From Candidatus Symbiothrix sp. (lineage in GTDB: Bacteria > Bacteroidota > Bacteroidia > Bacteroidales > Azobacteroidaceae), in the NCBI GenBank assembly GCA_031270525.1, contig JAISXN010000044.1:1-7042 (forward strand): a DNA stretch of 7,042 bases, given 5' to 3'. This document shows, piece by piece, positions 1 to 6,962 of the stretch. The position numbers and the translations under genes were made by a program. The notes beneath the pieces were generated by a model, which searched no databases, was not told the DNA's origin, and saw nothing but the letters and a program-made list of their open reading frames with translations. The stretch's first letter is position 1, and each line of letters begins with the position of its first letter.

Positions 1-1140
1 TTATTTCAATTTATATACTTCGCTCGCTCCCAAAAGGAAACAACCCACGCCGAAATCTTCAAAATTCGGAATTTTATCGTATGTAACCGGTTGTCCGTCT
101 TTGGGTTCTTTGCCGGTGCCCTGTACCCATCCGAGGAAGCCGTTAGGATGTACTGCGTCTTTTACCAAGACATTCCAGGCTTTTAACAAGACCGGCAGAT
201 AGATGTTTCTATCCAGAATATGGTTGTTAATTCCCCAGGCTATGCCGTAAACGAAGAGCGATGTACCGGTTGTTTCCTTGCCTCCGAAATTTGTCGGATC
301 ATGCAGGCTGACATTCCAGAAACCGTCTTCCCTTTGGCATTTTTTTAAGGCTTCGGACATGGATAGAAAATCGGTTATGTATTCCGCGCGGTGTATTTCA
401 TCTTCCGGAATGGTTTCTATCATGCGGACCAGAGCGGCATATACCCAGCCGTTGCCCCGTGACCAATAGCAATTTCTTCCGTTGGGTTCTTTGTACGGAG
501 GCACAAAATCGGCGTCCCGCCACCAAAGACCTTCTTCGCGATTGAATAAACCTTTTCCTCCGTGCTCATTTCTTGTGAAGGAATACATTTGATACATTTT
601 TTCAAAGTAGCTCCTGTCGCCGGTCAGTTCGCCTAATTTTGCCAGGACCGGCGCCGCCATCTGGATAGCGTCAATCCATGACCAGTCATCTATTTGCGGC
701 GTATTGACCAGCATGTCCATACATGCTTTTATATTCCTGATTTTTTCCGGATCGGGCGCCATTTTGTACAAATCAATGTAGATTTGCCCACAGCACTGAT
801 CGTCGGCATTGCGGGTCGTATTTCCGTTCCGCAGACCCCAATGGTGAAACTCCGCCCAGTCCAGCATATAATTATAATATTTTTCCTGGGGATAAATCCG
901 GTATAGAGCTATCAGGCCTTCATAATAAACGCCTCTTGTCCATATATTGCTCGGACGGATAATGTCCGTAGAGGAAGGTTTTTTGTAATCGGCATATTTT
1001 TCCATGAAATAATCGTTAACTTGCATCATGGCGCGAAGAACATCTTTTTTGCCGGGTAGTTCTTGCGTGTGCACCGGAATGATATTTCCCGCAATAATAA
1101 TCAGCAGGAGAAATAATCCTTTTTTTGTTGCTTGATTCAT
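1..1140 (-). CDS. Secreted GH105 unsaturated rhamnogalacturonyl/glucuronyl hydrolase
   Basis: This is a glycoside hydrolase of family 105 (YteR/RhiN type). Such enzymes remove the 4,5-unsaturated uronic acid that lyases leave at the non-reducing end of rhamnogalacturonan and related oligosaccharides, by hydrating the double bond. Numbering from the ATG, the protein is 379 aa, close to the roughly 370 aa usual for the family. Visible motifs are NADDQ (111-115), the catalytic-type WID with W155 and D157 (matching W141/D143 of B. subtilis YteR), and W226-x-R228-x3-W232 (matching YteR W211/R213/W217). The C-terminal stretch EDFGVGCFLLGASEVYKL is characteristic. An N-terminal basic patch followed by LFLLLIIIAG is a signal peptide, so the enzyme acts in the periplasm or at the surface. 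The frame can be extended 7 codons to a TTG at 1161. I prefer the ATG because it gives a normal signal peptide and because the likely promoter would start transcription around 1159. The stop codon is the first three bases of the window, so downstream operon partners would be out of sight. Substrate specificity (RG-I versus other uronides) cannot be read from the sequence. Confidence 0.92.
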   Translation of the reverse strand: MNQATKKGLFLLLIIIAGNIIPVHTQELPGKKDVLRAMMQVNDYFMEKYADYKKPSSTDIIRPSNIWTRGVYYEGLIALYRIYPQEKYYNYMLDWAEFHHWGLRNGNTTRNADDQCCGQIYIDLYKMAPDPEKIRNIKACMDMLVNTPQIDDWSWIDAIQMAAPVLAKLGELTGDRSYFEKMYQMYSFTRNEHGGKGLFNREEGLWWRDADFVPPYKEPNGRNCYWSRGNGWVYAALVRMIETIPEDEIHRAEYITDFLSMSEALKKCQREDGFWNVSLHDPTNFGGKETTGTSLFVYGIAWGINNHILDRNIYLPVLLKAWNVLVKDAVHPNGFLGWVQGTGKEPKDGQPVTYDKIPNFEDFGVGCFLLGASEVYKLK

Positions 1141-1165
1141 ATTAGTCCATTGTTTTTTCAAGTTA

Positions 1166-1196
1166 CAAAATAAATGTAATAATTCGCCGTAAACAA
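1166..1196 (-). promoter_or_regulatory. Probable promoter of the GH105 gene (Bacteroidota type)
   Basis: Read on the minus strand, TTG (1196-1194) is followed after 20 bp by TTATTTTG (1173-1166). This matches the Bacteroides pattern of a -33 TTG and a -7 TAnnTTTG with one mismatch, at the usual spacing. Transcription would begin near 1159, about 20 bases before the ATG at 1140 and just inside the upstream TTG codon, which argues against TTG as the start. The -7 box sits inside a short inverted repeat, TTACA-N7-TGTAA (1163-1179), whose meaning is unclear. The call rests on motif matching only. Confidence 0.5.
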
Positions 1197-1210
1197 TGGA
1201 AATTTATTCA
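1196..1210. promoter_or_regulatory. Possible degenerate third operator copy next to the GH105 -33 element
   Basis: ATGGAAATTTATTCA matches the second repeat copy at 11 of 15 positions, in the same orientation. It starts 41 bp before the first good copy, close to two further 21-bp periods but one base short. It abuts and overlaps by one base the proposed GH105 -33 TTG (1194-1196), the place where an AraC-type activator usually contacts RNA polymerase. The background is very AT-rich, so chance similarity is a real alternative. Confidence 0.25.
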
Positions 1211-1236
1211 GTTAAATAGAAAATTTACTTATAAAC

Positions 1237-1272
1237 ATGGATTATTGTACACTAAGTATGGAATATTGTACA
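1237..1272. repeat. 15-bp direct repeat, 21-bp period; likely HTCS operator
   Basis: The copies ATGGATTATTGTACA (1237-1251) and ATGGAATATTGTACA (1258-1272) differ at one position and are separated by 6 bp, so equivalent bases are 21 bp apart, two turns of the helix. AraC-family proteins bind as pairs on direct repeats with this centre-to-centre spacing (the araI1-I2 arrangement is the classic case), and the neighbouring gene encodes an AraC-type output domain. The proximal copy ends about 29 bp before the HTCS -7 box, just upstream of where its -33 element should lie. The pair lies about 40 bp upstream of the GH105 -33 element. Each copy ends in the self-complementary TGTACA, so orientation relative to either promoter is not certain. 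That the HTCS binds here is inference. Confidence 0.6.
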
Positions 1273-1300
1273 AATGAATCATTTTTACCGGAATTTTGTT

Positions 1301-1308
1301 TACATTTG
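1301..1308 (+). promoter_or_regulatory. Probable -7 element of the HTCS promoter
   Basis: TACATTTG is a perfect match to the Bacteroides -7 consensus TAnnTTTG. No clear TTG lies 19-21 bp upstream; the region there reads ATTTTTACC (1281-1289), so the -33 element is weak. A weak -33 is often compensated by an activator, which fits the direct repeat ending at 1272. The predicted start near 1315 leaves only about 10 bases of leader before the ATG at 1326, with no Shine-Dalgarno sequence (the bases before the start are AATACCCC). Confidence 0.5.
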
Positions 1309-1325
1309 TCTAAATTTAATACCCC

Positions 1326-4300
1326 ATGAAAGCCAGATTCAACGGATTTTTATTAGTTTGTCTGTTCTGGGTTGTCAATCCGGTTCATGCAATTGAAACT
1401 CTTCGTTTCGAATGGATTAGCGACAGGGATGGTTTATCCCAAAACACTGTCCGCTGTGTTATTCAGGACAGCATGGGGTTTATATGGTTCGGCACTATCA
1501 ACGGTTTGAACCGTTACAATGGAAAAGAATTTATTGTAATGCTTTCCAAGACAGGCGATTTTGTTCCTTTGCCCGATAACCGGATACGAAGTTTGCTGGT
1601 AGACCGGCATGGTTATATCTGGATACGCACAACCGCTAATATTTTTTGTTGTTATGATCCCCGTTTGGAACGTTTTGTGGATTACGATCCGGAAAACCGT
1701 CAGAAATATTTTACACAAGTTCATACTTTTTCCAACGACGACGTCTGGCTGTGGGGCGCCGGTGGGGGATGTTGCCGTATCCGGCACAGCAAAGGGCGAT
1801 TGCAATCGCTCCGCTTTGGTGAAGCCGAATTGGGCACTCTGTCGGTTAATTTTGTGCATGAAGACGCTTTGCAGCGGATTTGGATAGGCTCCGACAAGGG
1901 TTTATTCTGTTTGGAAGGCGACCGCGCCGTCAAAATATCTTCCGAAGCGTTTTTCTTCATTCACGAATGGGATAAATACTTGTTTTTTATCAACGATAAA
2001 CATATTGTTCCTTATGACTCAGGGAAACAAAAATTTGCGGCGGCAATTGCGTATCCCGGAAACAAAACAATTTCCCTGAACATGACTGCCATGTTGAATA
2101 AGGGTTTGATTTTACTGACTACCAAAGAAGACATTATCGCTTTCGATTCTCCCAAAAAGAAGTTTATTCCGGCCGAAACCTTATTTGAGAACCAAGCCGT
2201 CAAAAATGCGAGTTTTTGTACCGATAACAAAGGAAATAAGTGGGTATATAATCTTTCCGGTTCTATCTGGCGACAGTTTCCCGATAATCATTTTGAAAAA
2301 ATCGACCTGATTCCGTCGAACATTCTTTCGGTAATTGACGCCGAAAGGTATGAAATTTATCACGATTCGCACAATATCATTTGGATTACTACTTATGGCA
2401 ACGGCTTGTTCGCTTTAGACTTGAATAACGGCCAAACGTATCATTATACGGTCAATAACAGCGATTTACCGACTAATTACCTTTTGTGCGTCACGGAAGA
2501 TAAATCGGGAGAAATATGGGTAGGCACGGAGTTCGCCGGTATCAGCAAGATTTCGCTGAACAATTATCCGCTACAGATTTTATCTCCGGAACCGAAAGAA
2601 AACAACAACCGGAGCAATGCCATACGTCTTATTTACGGCGACAGTAAAGAGCGTTTCTGGATAGGAACGCGCAGCGGTTATCTGCATATTTACGACCGCA
2701 GTTTCAAAAAGCTGAAATCGCACAAAATACAGGGCGCTTTGCCTTTTGCCGCGATGGAAGATTCAGGCGGCAACATTTGGCTGGGCACGCGGGGGAACGG
2801 GTTGATGGTTTTTCCACCTTCCGGAGAAGCTCCTATTCGTCATTACCGCTTGCGCGACGTCGAACCGGAATCGAACAACAGCAATAATGTGTTTGACCTG
2901 ATACGCGACTCGAAAAACCGGATTTGGGTGGCTTCGTTCGGCGGCGGATTGCATTATGCCGACCTCAATGAGAAAGAAATTACTTTCCGGCAGATTAATA
3001 CCCGGACGGTCAATCAAAATAGAATGCGTGTCATTATGCAAGACCATAAGGGAATGATTTGGACGGGAACAAACGAAGGCGTTATTGTTTTCAACCCGGA
3101 CGAGTTAATACTTGACAATAAAAAATATATCAATTTCCACTTCGATGTAAATGACGACCGTTCTATCAATAACAATGAGGTGAAAGCTATTTTTGAGGAC
3201 AGTAAAGGGCGTATCTGGTTTGGAACTACCGGCGGCGGATTGAATTTATTGGTCAGGGAAGAACCGCTCGAAAATTCCCTGTTTCAGCATTTTACGGCAA
3301 AAAACGGACTTTCTAACGAAGTTATTCAAACCATTATGGAAGATGATCAGGGATTTATCTGGGTAAGCACCGAAGGCGGGAGCGGGATTTCCAAACTTGA
3401 TCCGGAAACCGGACGTTTTGAAAATTTCGCTTTGTCCAATCACCGGCAAGCGGGACTGTTCAACGAAGGCGCCCGATGGAGAATGGGAAACGGAAACCTG
3501 ATGTTCGGCAGTTATTTCGGCGTGTTTATTTTCAATCCTTCCGAAATCAAATCCGATGCCTACACGCCGCCGGTAGTGATTACCGGATTGAAAATCAACG
3601 GTACGAACGTTCATCCCGAAACGCGCAATTCACCTTTGACCGAAAGTATTTCCCTGGCAAAAGAAATCCGGTTGAAACACGATCAAAATTCGTTCAATAT
3701 TGAATTTGCCATGTTGAATTTTCATTCTTCGGCTTTCAACCAATATACATATTACCTGGATGGTTACGAAAAACAATGGAATCCGGTTGCAAGGTATAAT
3801 ATCGTCGCTTACCGCAATGTGCCGCCGGGAACGTATTGGTTCAAGGTGAAAGGGAGCAATAGTTTCGGAATCTGGACAGACAAAGAAACGACCTTGAAAA
3901 TTGTTGTTACACCGCCGTTTTGGAAATCAGCCTGGGCATATCTGTTTTATTTCCTGGTGATTGCGCTTGCTGTTTTCTTCTCGGTACGAGTTATTATGCA
4001 AATCAACCGTTTGCATACGGCTGTGGAAGTGGAACGGCAACTGACGGAATACAAATTGCGTTTCTTTACCAATATTTCGCACGAGTTCCGTACGCCGTTG
4101 ACGATTATCCGCGGTTCGATAGAAAACCTGACGGTCATGGAGAAGTTGCCGGCTGCCGCTGTGAAGCAAATTAACCAAATGGCGAAAAGCGCTTCCCGCC
4201 TGCTCCGGTTGATTGACCAACTGCTCGAATTCCGGAAGTTACAGAATAAAGGTTTGAAATTGCAATTGTCGCGTACGGAAGCGGCGGCTTTCTTTTACGA

Positions 4301-5591
4301 CATTTTCCAAACGTTCAGGGAACTGGCTGAAAAGAAAAAGATTGAGTTTTTGTTCGAGTCCAATCTGCCGGAAAAAGAATTGTTGCTGGATAGAAACAAG
4401 TGGGATAAAATTGTTTATAACCTCTTGTCGAACGCGATGAAACACACGCCCGATAACGGGATGATTGTAATGCGCCTGTTTTTCTCGGAACAGGACGACC
4501 AAATGGTTTTGAGCGTTTCGGACAGTGGCGCCGGCGTTCCGAAAGACAAGCAAAGTTCATTGTTTGAACGATTTGCACAATTAGATTCTTCTACCGGCGG
4601 CACAGGCGTAGGTTTGCATTTGACGGCTGAATTGGTGGCGACTCACAAAGGAAAAATCGAATATTCCGATTCCGAATTGGGCGGAGCTTGTTTTACGGTA
4701 ACCATTCCAATGTCGGATAGCCGCTACCGGAAAGAAGAAATTGTGGAAACGCAACCGGCGCCGAAATTAAACGCAACGGACACAGAGAAAAAGTCCGCCG
4801 AAGCTTCAACCGAAGATTTACAGGCCGGTAAACGCTATAAAGATTATAAAATTCTAATCATTGAAGATGATGACGAAGTTCGCGAGTTTATATCCAACCA
4901 GTTGACGGAAATGTTTTTAGTGTTTGTAGCCAAAGACGGGACGGAAGGTCTGGAAAAAGCCGTTCAGGAGCAACCCAACCTGATTATCTGCGATGTGATG
5001 ATGCCCGGTATCGATGGTTTTGAAGTTACCCGCCAACTGAAAGATGATTTCCTGACCAGCCATATTCCTGTTATTTTGCTGACTGCCCATTCTTCGGAGG
5101 AACATCAGTTGGAAGGCATTCGGGCAGGCGCCGATTCGTATATTACCAAACCATTCAGTATTAAATATTTGCAGGCTCGCATTATCAAACTTATCGAACA
5201 AAGGGAAAGACTGCAACAGAAATTTGCGCAGGAACCGGGAGTTCCCCAACTTTCCATCAACTTTACGGATAAGGACAAGGATTTTATTAATAAAATTCAC
5301 CGGTTAATTGAGCAGAACATGGAAAATGTGGATTTTTCCGTAGATACGTTTGCGCAAATCGCCGGCATGGGACGCACCAATTTTTACAAGAAAGTGAAAG
5401 GGCTTACCGGTCATTCGCCGAACGAATATTTTCGCATCGTTCGCATGAAAAAGGCTGCCGAATTATTGGCAACTACCAACCTGAACGTATCGGAAGTGTC
5501 CTACAAAGTCGGTATCAGCGATCCGTTTTATTTCAGTAAATGTTTTAAGGCGCAGTTTGGGAAATCGCCTTCGCAGTTTCAGAAAGGTTAG
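1326..5591 (+). CDS. Hybrid two-component system (HTCS) sensor kinase/response regulator, AraC output
   Basis: A 1421-aa inner-membrane protein joining a complete two-component pathway in one chain. Residues 1-22 form a signal peptide (hydrophobic FLLVCLFWVV, cleavage probably after VHA). About 13 Reg_prop-type repeats ending in IWxGT-like motifs run from about 45 to 738 and should form the two seven-bladed propellers that bind oligosaccharide in the periplasm. A Y_Y_Y domain follows at about 783-862 and a single membrane segment at about 867-890. The histidine kinase shows ISHEFRTPL with phospho-acceptor H919, N-box N1032/N1036, G1 box D1066-SGAG, and a G2 box GGTGVGL at 1091-1097. The receiver (about 1174-1292) has acidic residues D1181-D1183, phospho-acceptor D1223 in CDVMMPG, T1253 and K1275. 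The AraC domain (about 1316-1420) has both helix-turn-helices. Every catalytic residue expected is present. HTCSs typically activate an adjacent polysaccharide-utilisation gene set, and the divergent GH105 gene suggests a pectic (rhamnogalacturonan-type) ligand; the ligand is inferred from context only. Eight cysteines lie in the first half of the sensor (see findings). Confidence 0.97.
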   Translation: MKARFNGFLLVCLFWVVNPVHAIETLRFEWISDRDGLSQNTVRCVIQDSMGFIWFGTINGLNRYNGKEFIVMLSKTGDFVPLPDNRIRSLLVDRHGYIWIRTTANIFCCYDPRLERFVDYDPENRQKYFTQVHTFSNDDVWLWGAGGGCCRIRHSKGRLQSLRFGEAELGTLSVNFVHEDALQRIWIGSDKGLFCLEGDRAVKISSEAFFFIHEWDKYLFFINDKHIVPYDSGKQKFAAAIAYPGNKTISLNMTAMLNKGLILLTTKEDIIAFDSPKKKFIPAETLFENQAVKNASFCTDNKGNKWVYNLSGSIWRQFPDNHFEKIDLIPSNILSVIDAERYEIYHDSHNIIWITTYGNGLFALDLNNGQTYHYTVNNSDLPTNYLLCVTEDKSGEIWVGTEFAGISKISLNNYPLQILSPEPKENNNRSNAIRLIYGDSKERFWIGTRSGYLHIYDRSFKKLKSHKIQGALPFAAMEDSGGNIWLGTRGNGLMVFPPSGEAPIRHYRLRDVEPESNNSNNVFDLIRDSKNRIWVASFGGGLHYADLNEKEITFRQINTRTVNQNRMRVIMQDHKGMIWTGTNEGVIVFNPDELILDNKKYINFHFDVNDDRSINNNEVKAIFEDSKGRIWFGTTGGGLNLLVREEPLENSLFQHFTAKNGLSNEVIQTIMEDDQGFIWVSTEGGSGISKLDPETGRFENFALSNHRQAGLFNEGARWRMGNGNLMFGSYFGVFIFNPSEIKSDAYTPPVVITGLKINGTNVHPETRNSPLTESISLAKEIRLKHDQNSFNIEFAMLNFHSSAFNQYTYYLDGYEKQWNPVARYNIVAYRNVPPGTYWFKVKGSNSFGIWTDKETTLKIVVTPPFWKSAWAYLFYFLVIALAVFFSVRVIMQINRLHTAVEVERQLTEYKLRFFTNISHEFRTPLTIIRGSIENLTVMEKLPAAAVKQINQMAKSASRLLRLIDQLLEFRKLQNKGLKLQLSRTEAAAFFYDIFQTFRELAEKKKIEFLFESNLPEKELLLDRNKWDKIVYNLLSNAMKHTPDNGMIVMRLFFSEQDDQMVLSVSDSGAGVPKDKQSSLFERFAQLDSSTGGTGVGLHLTAELVATHKGKIEYSDSELGGACFTVTIPMSDSRYRKEEIVETQPAPKLNATDTEKKSAEASTEDLQAGKRYKDYKILIIEDDDEVREFISNQLTEMFLVFVAKDGTEGLEKAVQEQPNLIICDVMMPGIDGFEVTRQLKDDFLTSHIPVILLTAHSSEEHQLEGIRAGADSYITKPFSIKYLQARIIKLIEQRERLQQKFAQEPGVPQLSINFTDKDKDFINKIHRLIEQNMENVDFSVDTFAQIAGMGRTNFYKKVKGLTGHSPNEYFRIVRMKKAAELLATTNLNVSEVSYKVGISDPFYFSKCFKAQFGKSPSQFQKG

Positions 5592-5614
5592 AGATGCGAT
5601 TCAATTAATTTTAT

Positions 5615-5622
5615 TACCTTTG
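5615..5622 (+). promoter_or_regulatory. Probable -7 element of the rfbD promoter
   Basis: TACCTTTG matches TAnnTTTG perfectly and is followed by GC, a common continuation in Bacteroidales promoters. It begins 24 bp after the HTCS stop codon. No convincing TTG is present about 20 bp upstream, where the sequence is the end of the HTCS gene. The start would fall near 5629, about 20 bases before the rfbD ATG. This suggests rfbD is transcribed on its own rather than only by read-through; I see no terminator hairpin in the 57-bp gap, so read-through remains possible. Confidence 0.55.
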
Positions 5623-5648
5623 CCGACGCAAAAATAAGAGCAAATACA

Positions 5649-6524
5649 ATGAAAAAAAAGATTTTGATTACAGGCGCAAACGGTCAATTGGGTAATGAAT
5701 TACAAAAACTCGCGCCTGCTTATCCTCAATTTGAGTTTTTTCCGGTAGATATTGATACATTCAACCTCTGCGACAAAGCAGAAGTAGGGTCTTTTTTCGG
5801 CAAAAGTCCGATGGATTATATTATCAATTGCGCAGCTTACACCGCTGTTGACAAAGCAGAAGACGAAGTCGAAAATTGTTACAAAGTCAACTGCGATGCG
5901 GTACAAAATTTAGCCGAATCGGCGCAGGAGCATACCCGGATTATCCATATTTCAACGGATTATGTTTTCGACGGAACAGGAAAAATACCCTTGAAAGAAT
6001 CGGATCAGACGAATCCGCAGTCGGTTTACGGGAAAAGTAAATTGGCCGGCGAACAAATATTGATGAAAATCAAACCGGAAAGTATCATCATCCGCACGGC
6101 CTGGTTGTATTCTTCGTTCGGCAATAATTTTGTCAAGACCATGATTCGCCTTGGTAAAGAGCGTTCGGAACTGAATGTTGTCTGCGACCAGCACGGCACG
6201 CCGACTTATGCCGCCGATTTGGCGCAGGCGATTCTTTCCGTGATTATCCGTACCGAAGAAACCGGAAATTTTTCGGCGGGCATTTATCATTACAGCAATG
6301 AAGGCGTTACAACATGGTTTGATTTTACAAAAAAGATTTTACAGTTGGCGGGAATAACAACTTGTACCGTGCATCCGATACCAACGAGTCAGTATCCAAC
6401 AAAAGCGCCCCGTCCGGAATATAGCGTTCTGGACAAGTCGAAAATTAGGGAAACTTTCGGGATTGTTGTTCCGGAGTGGGAGCAGAGTTTGCAGCGATGT
6501 ATCGGATTGGGGATAAAGTTGTGA
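5649..6524 (+). CDS. rfbD: dTDP-4-dehydrorhamnose reductase (RmlD)
   Basis: A cytoplasmic NAD(P)H-dependent reductase of the extended SDR superfamily. It reduces dTDP-4-dehydro-L-rhamnose to dTDP-L-rhamnose, the last step of the RmlABCD pathway, supplying rhamnose for O-antigen, capsule and other surface glycans. The 291-aa length is normal. Visible are the Rossmann nucleotide-binding loop GANGQLG (9-15), NCAAYTAVDKAE (60-71), the STDYVFDG segment (102-109) with T103 and D104, the catalytic Y127-x3-K131 in YGKSKLAGE, QHGTPTYAADLA (181-192), and the substrate-side RPEYSVLD (255-262). The ATG at 5649 is followed directly by the lysine-rich MKKKILITGA start typical of the family; there is no strong Shine-Dalgarno, only an A-rich leader. 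The rmlA, rmlB and rmlC genes are not next to it, so it is an orphan in this window. Its role is biosynthetic and probably unrelated to pectin use by the neighbouring genes, although both concern rhamnose. Confidence 0.95.
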   Translation: MKKKILITGANGQLGNELQKLAPAYPQFEFFPVDIDTFNLCDKAEVGSFFGKSPMDYIINCAAYTAVDKAEDEVENCYKVNCDAVQNLAESAQEHTRIIHISTDYVFDGTGKIPLKESDQTNPQSVYGKSKLAGEQILMKIKPESIIIRTAWLYSSFGNNFVKTMIRLGKERSELNVVCDQHGTPTYAADLAQAILSVIIRTEETGNFSAGIYHYSNEGVTTWFDFTKKILQLAGITTCTVHPIPTSQYPTKAPRPEYSVLDKSKIRETFGIVVPEWEQSLQRCIGLGIKL

Positions 6525-6554
6525 AAATTCTACTGCAAATGGGCAAAACTATTA

Positions 6555-6962
6555 TCATTCGCATTTAGCCCAATTTTCAATTCTTATATCTTTAAATTGT
6601 TTGAAATGCTTCACATTATCTGTGATCAACGTTAAATTGTTTGCAATGGCAGAAGCGCCTATGATAAGATCAAATTCATCATGCAATGGTATGCCTGCTT
6701 TCTTTAACCGGACTTTTTCTTTTGCATAAGCCTTACTTCCCATACCAACAGGAAGTACCTTTAAATTGTGTAGAAAAATATCAACAGCTTCGTAATGTTT
6801 TTGGGGATTATTACTATTTTCCGCTCCATAATACAGTTCAAGAATGGTAACTTCTGAAATACAACAACTGTCACGCCAATTTCCTTCAATAAAGTCACTA
6901 AAATTAAGTTTTCCTCGTAAGAAAAAAATGCAGGTATTAGTATCCAGGATATAACGTGTCAT
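6555..6962 (-). CDS. vapC: VapC-like PIN-domain toxin ribonuclease
   Basis: A 135-aa PIN-domain protein, a normal VapC length. VapC toxins are Mg2+-dependent ribonucleases that cut tRNA or rRNA and are held inactive by a cognate antitoxin. The four acidic active-site positions are present: D7 in ILDTNTCI, E42 in ILELYYG, D98 in FDLIIGAS and D115 in ITDNVKHF. The conserved N9/T10 after the first aspartate is also there, so the toxin looks intact. Its ATG overlaps the stop of the preceding small ORF by four bases (ATGA), which implies translational coupling and fits the antitoxin-first order of such operons. It converges on rfbD with a 30-bp gap. Base composition differs from its neighbour: four full rows within it (6601-6840) count to about 35% G+C, against about 49% for three rows of rfbD (6121-6300), suggesting acquisition by transfer. 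Target RNA is unknown. Confidence 0.9.
   Translation of the reverse strand: MTRYILDTNTCIFFLRGKLNFSDFIEGNWRDSCCISEVTILELYYGAENSNNPQKHYEAVDIFLHNLKVLPVGMGSKAYAKEKVRLKKAGIPLHDEFDLIIGASAIANNLTLITDNVKHFKQFKDIRIENWAKCE

Noticed and set aside
1163..1179. Inverted repeat TTACA-N7-TGTAA over the GH105 -7 box, a possible operator
   Set aside because: Arms of 5 bp in very AT-rich DNA are expected by chance, and no matching regulator is present; it is mentioned only in the promoter entry.
1288..1302. Another partial match to the 15-bp repeat (GGAATTTTGT) near the HTCS promoter
   Set aside because: It matches only about 10 of 15 positions and is 30 bp from the second copy, out of the 21-bp phase, so I do not count it as a further operator copy.
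1455..3540. Repeated IWxGT-type motifs considered as a DNA repeat or internal duplication
   Set aside because: They are the Reg_prop propeller blades, similar at the protein level and diverged in nucleotide sequence, as in other HTCSs.
3246..3614. Long antisense open frame of 122 codons inside the HTCS gene, with others at 4239-4553, 4917-5300 and 1434-1859
   Set aside because: They are mirror frames of a strongly conserved coding region, show no recognisable domain and have no promoter context.
5952..6290. Antisense open frame of 112 codons within rfbD
   Set aside because: It is a shadow of the rfbD coding sequence, which has all the RmlD motifs; the antisense product resembles nothing recognisable.
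6540..6572. TGGGC ... GCCCA inverted repeat at the convergent ends of rfbD and the PIN toxin gene, a possible terminator
   Set aside because: The stem is only 5 bp with a 23-base loop, has no T-tract, and half of it lies inside the toxin coding sequence. It is too weak to call.
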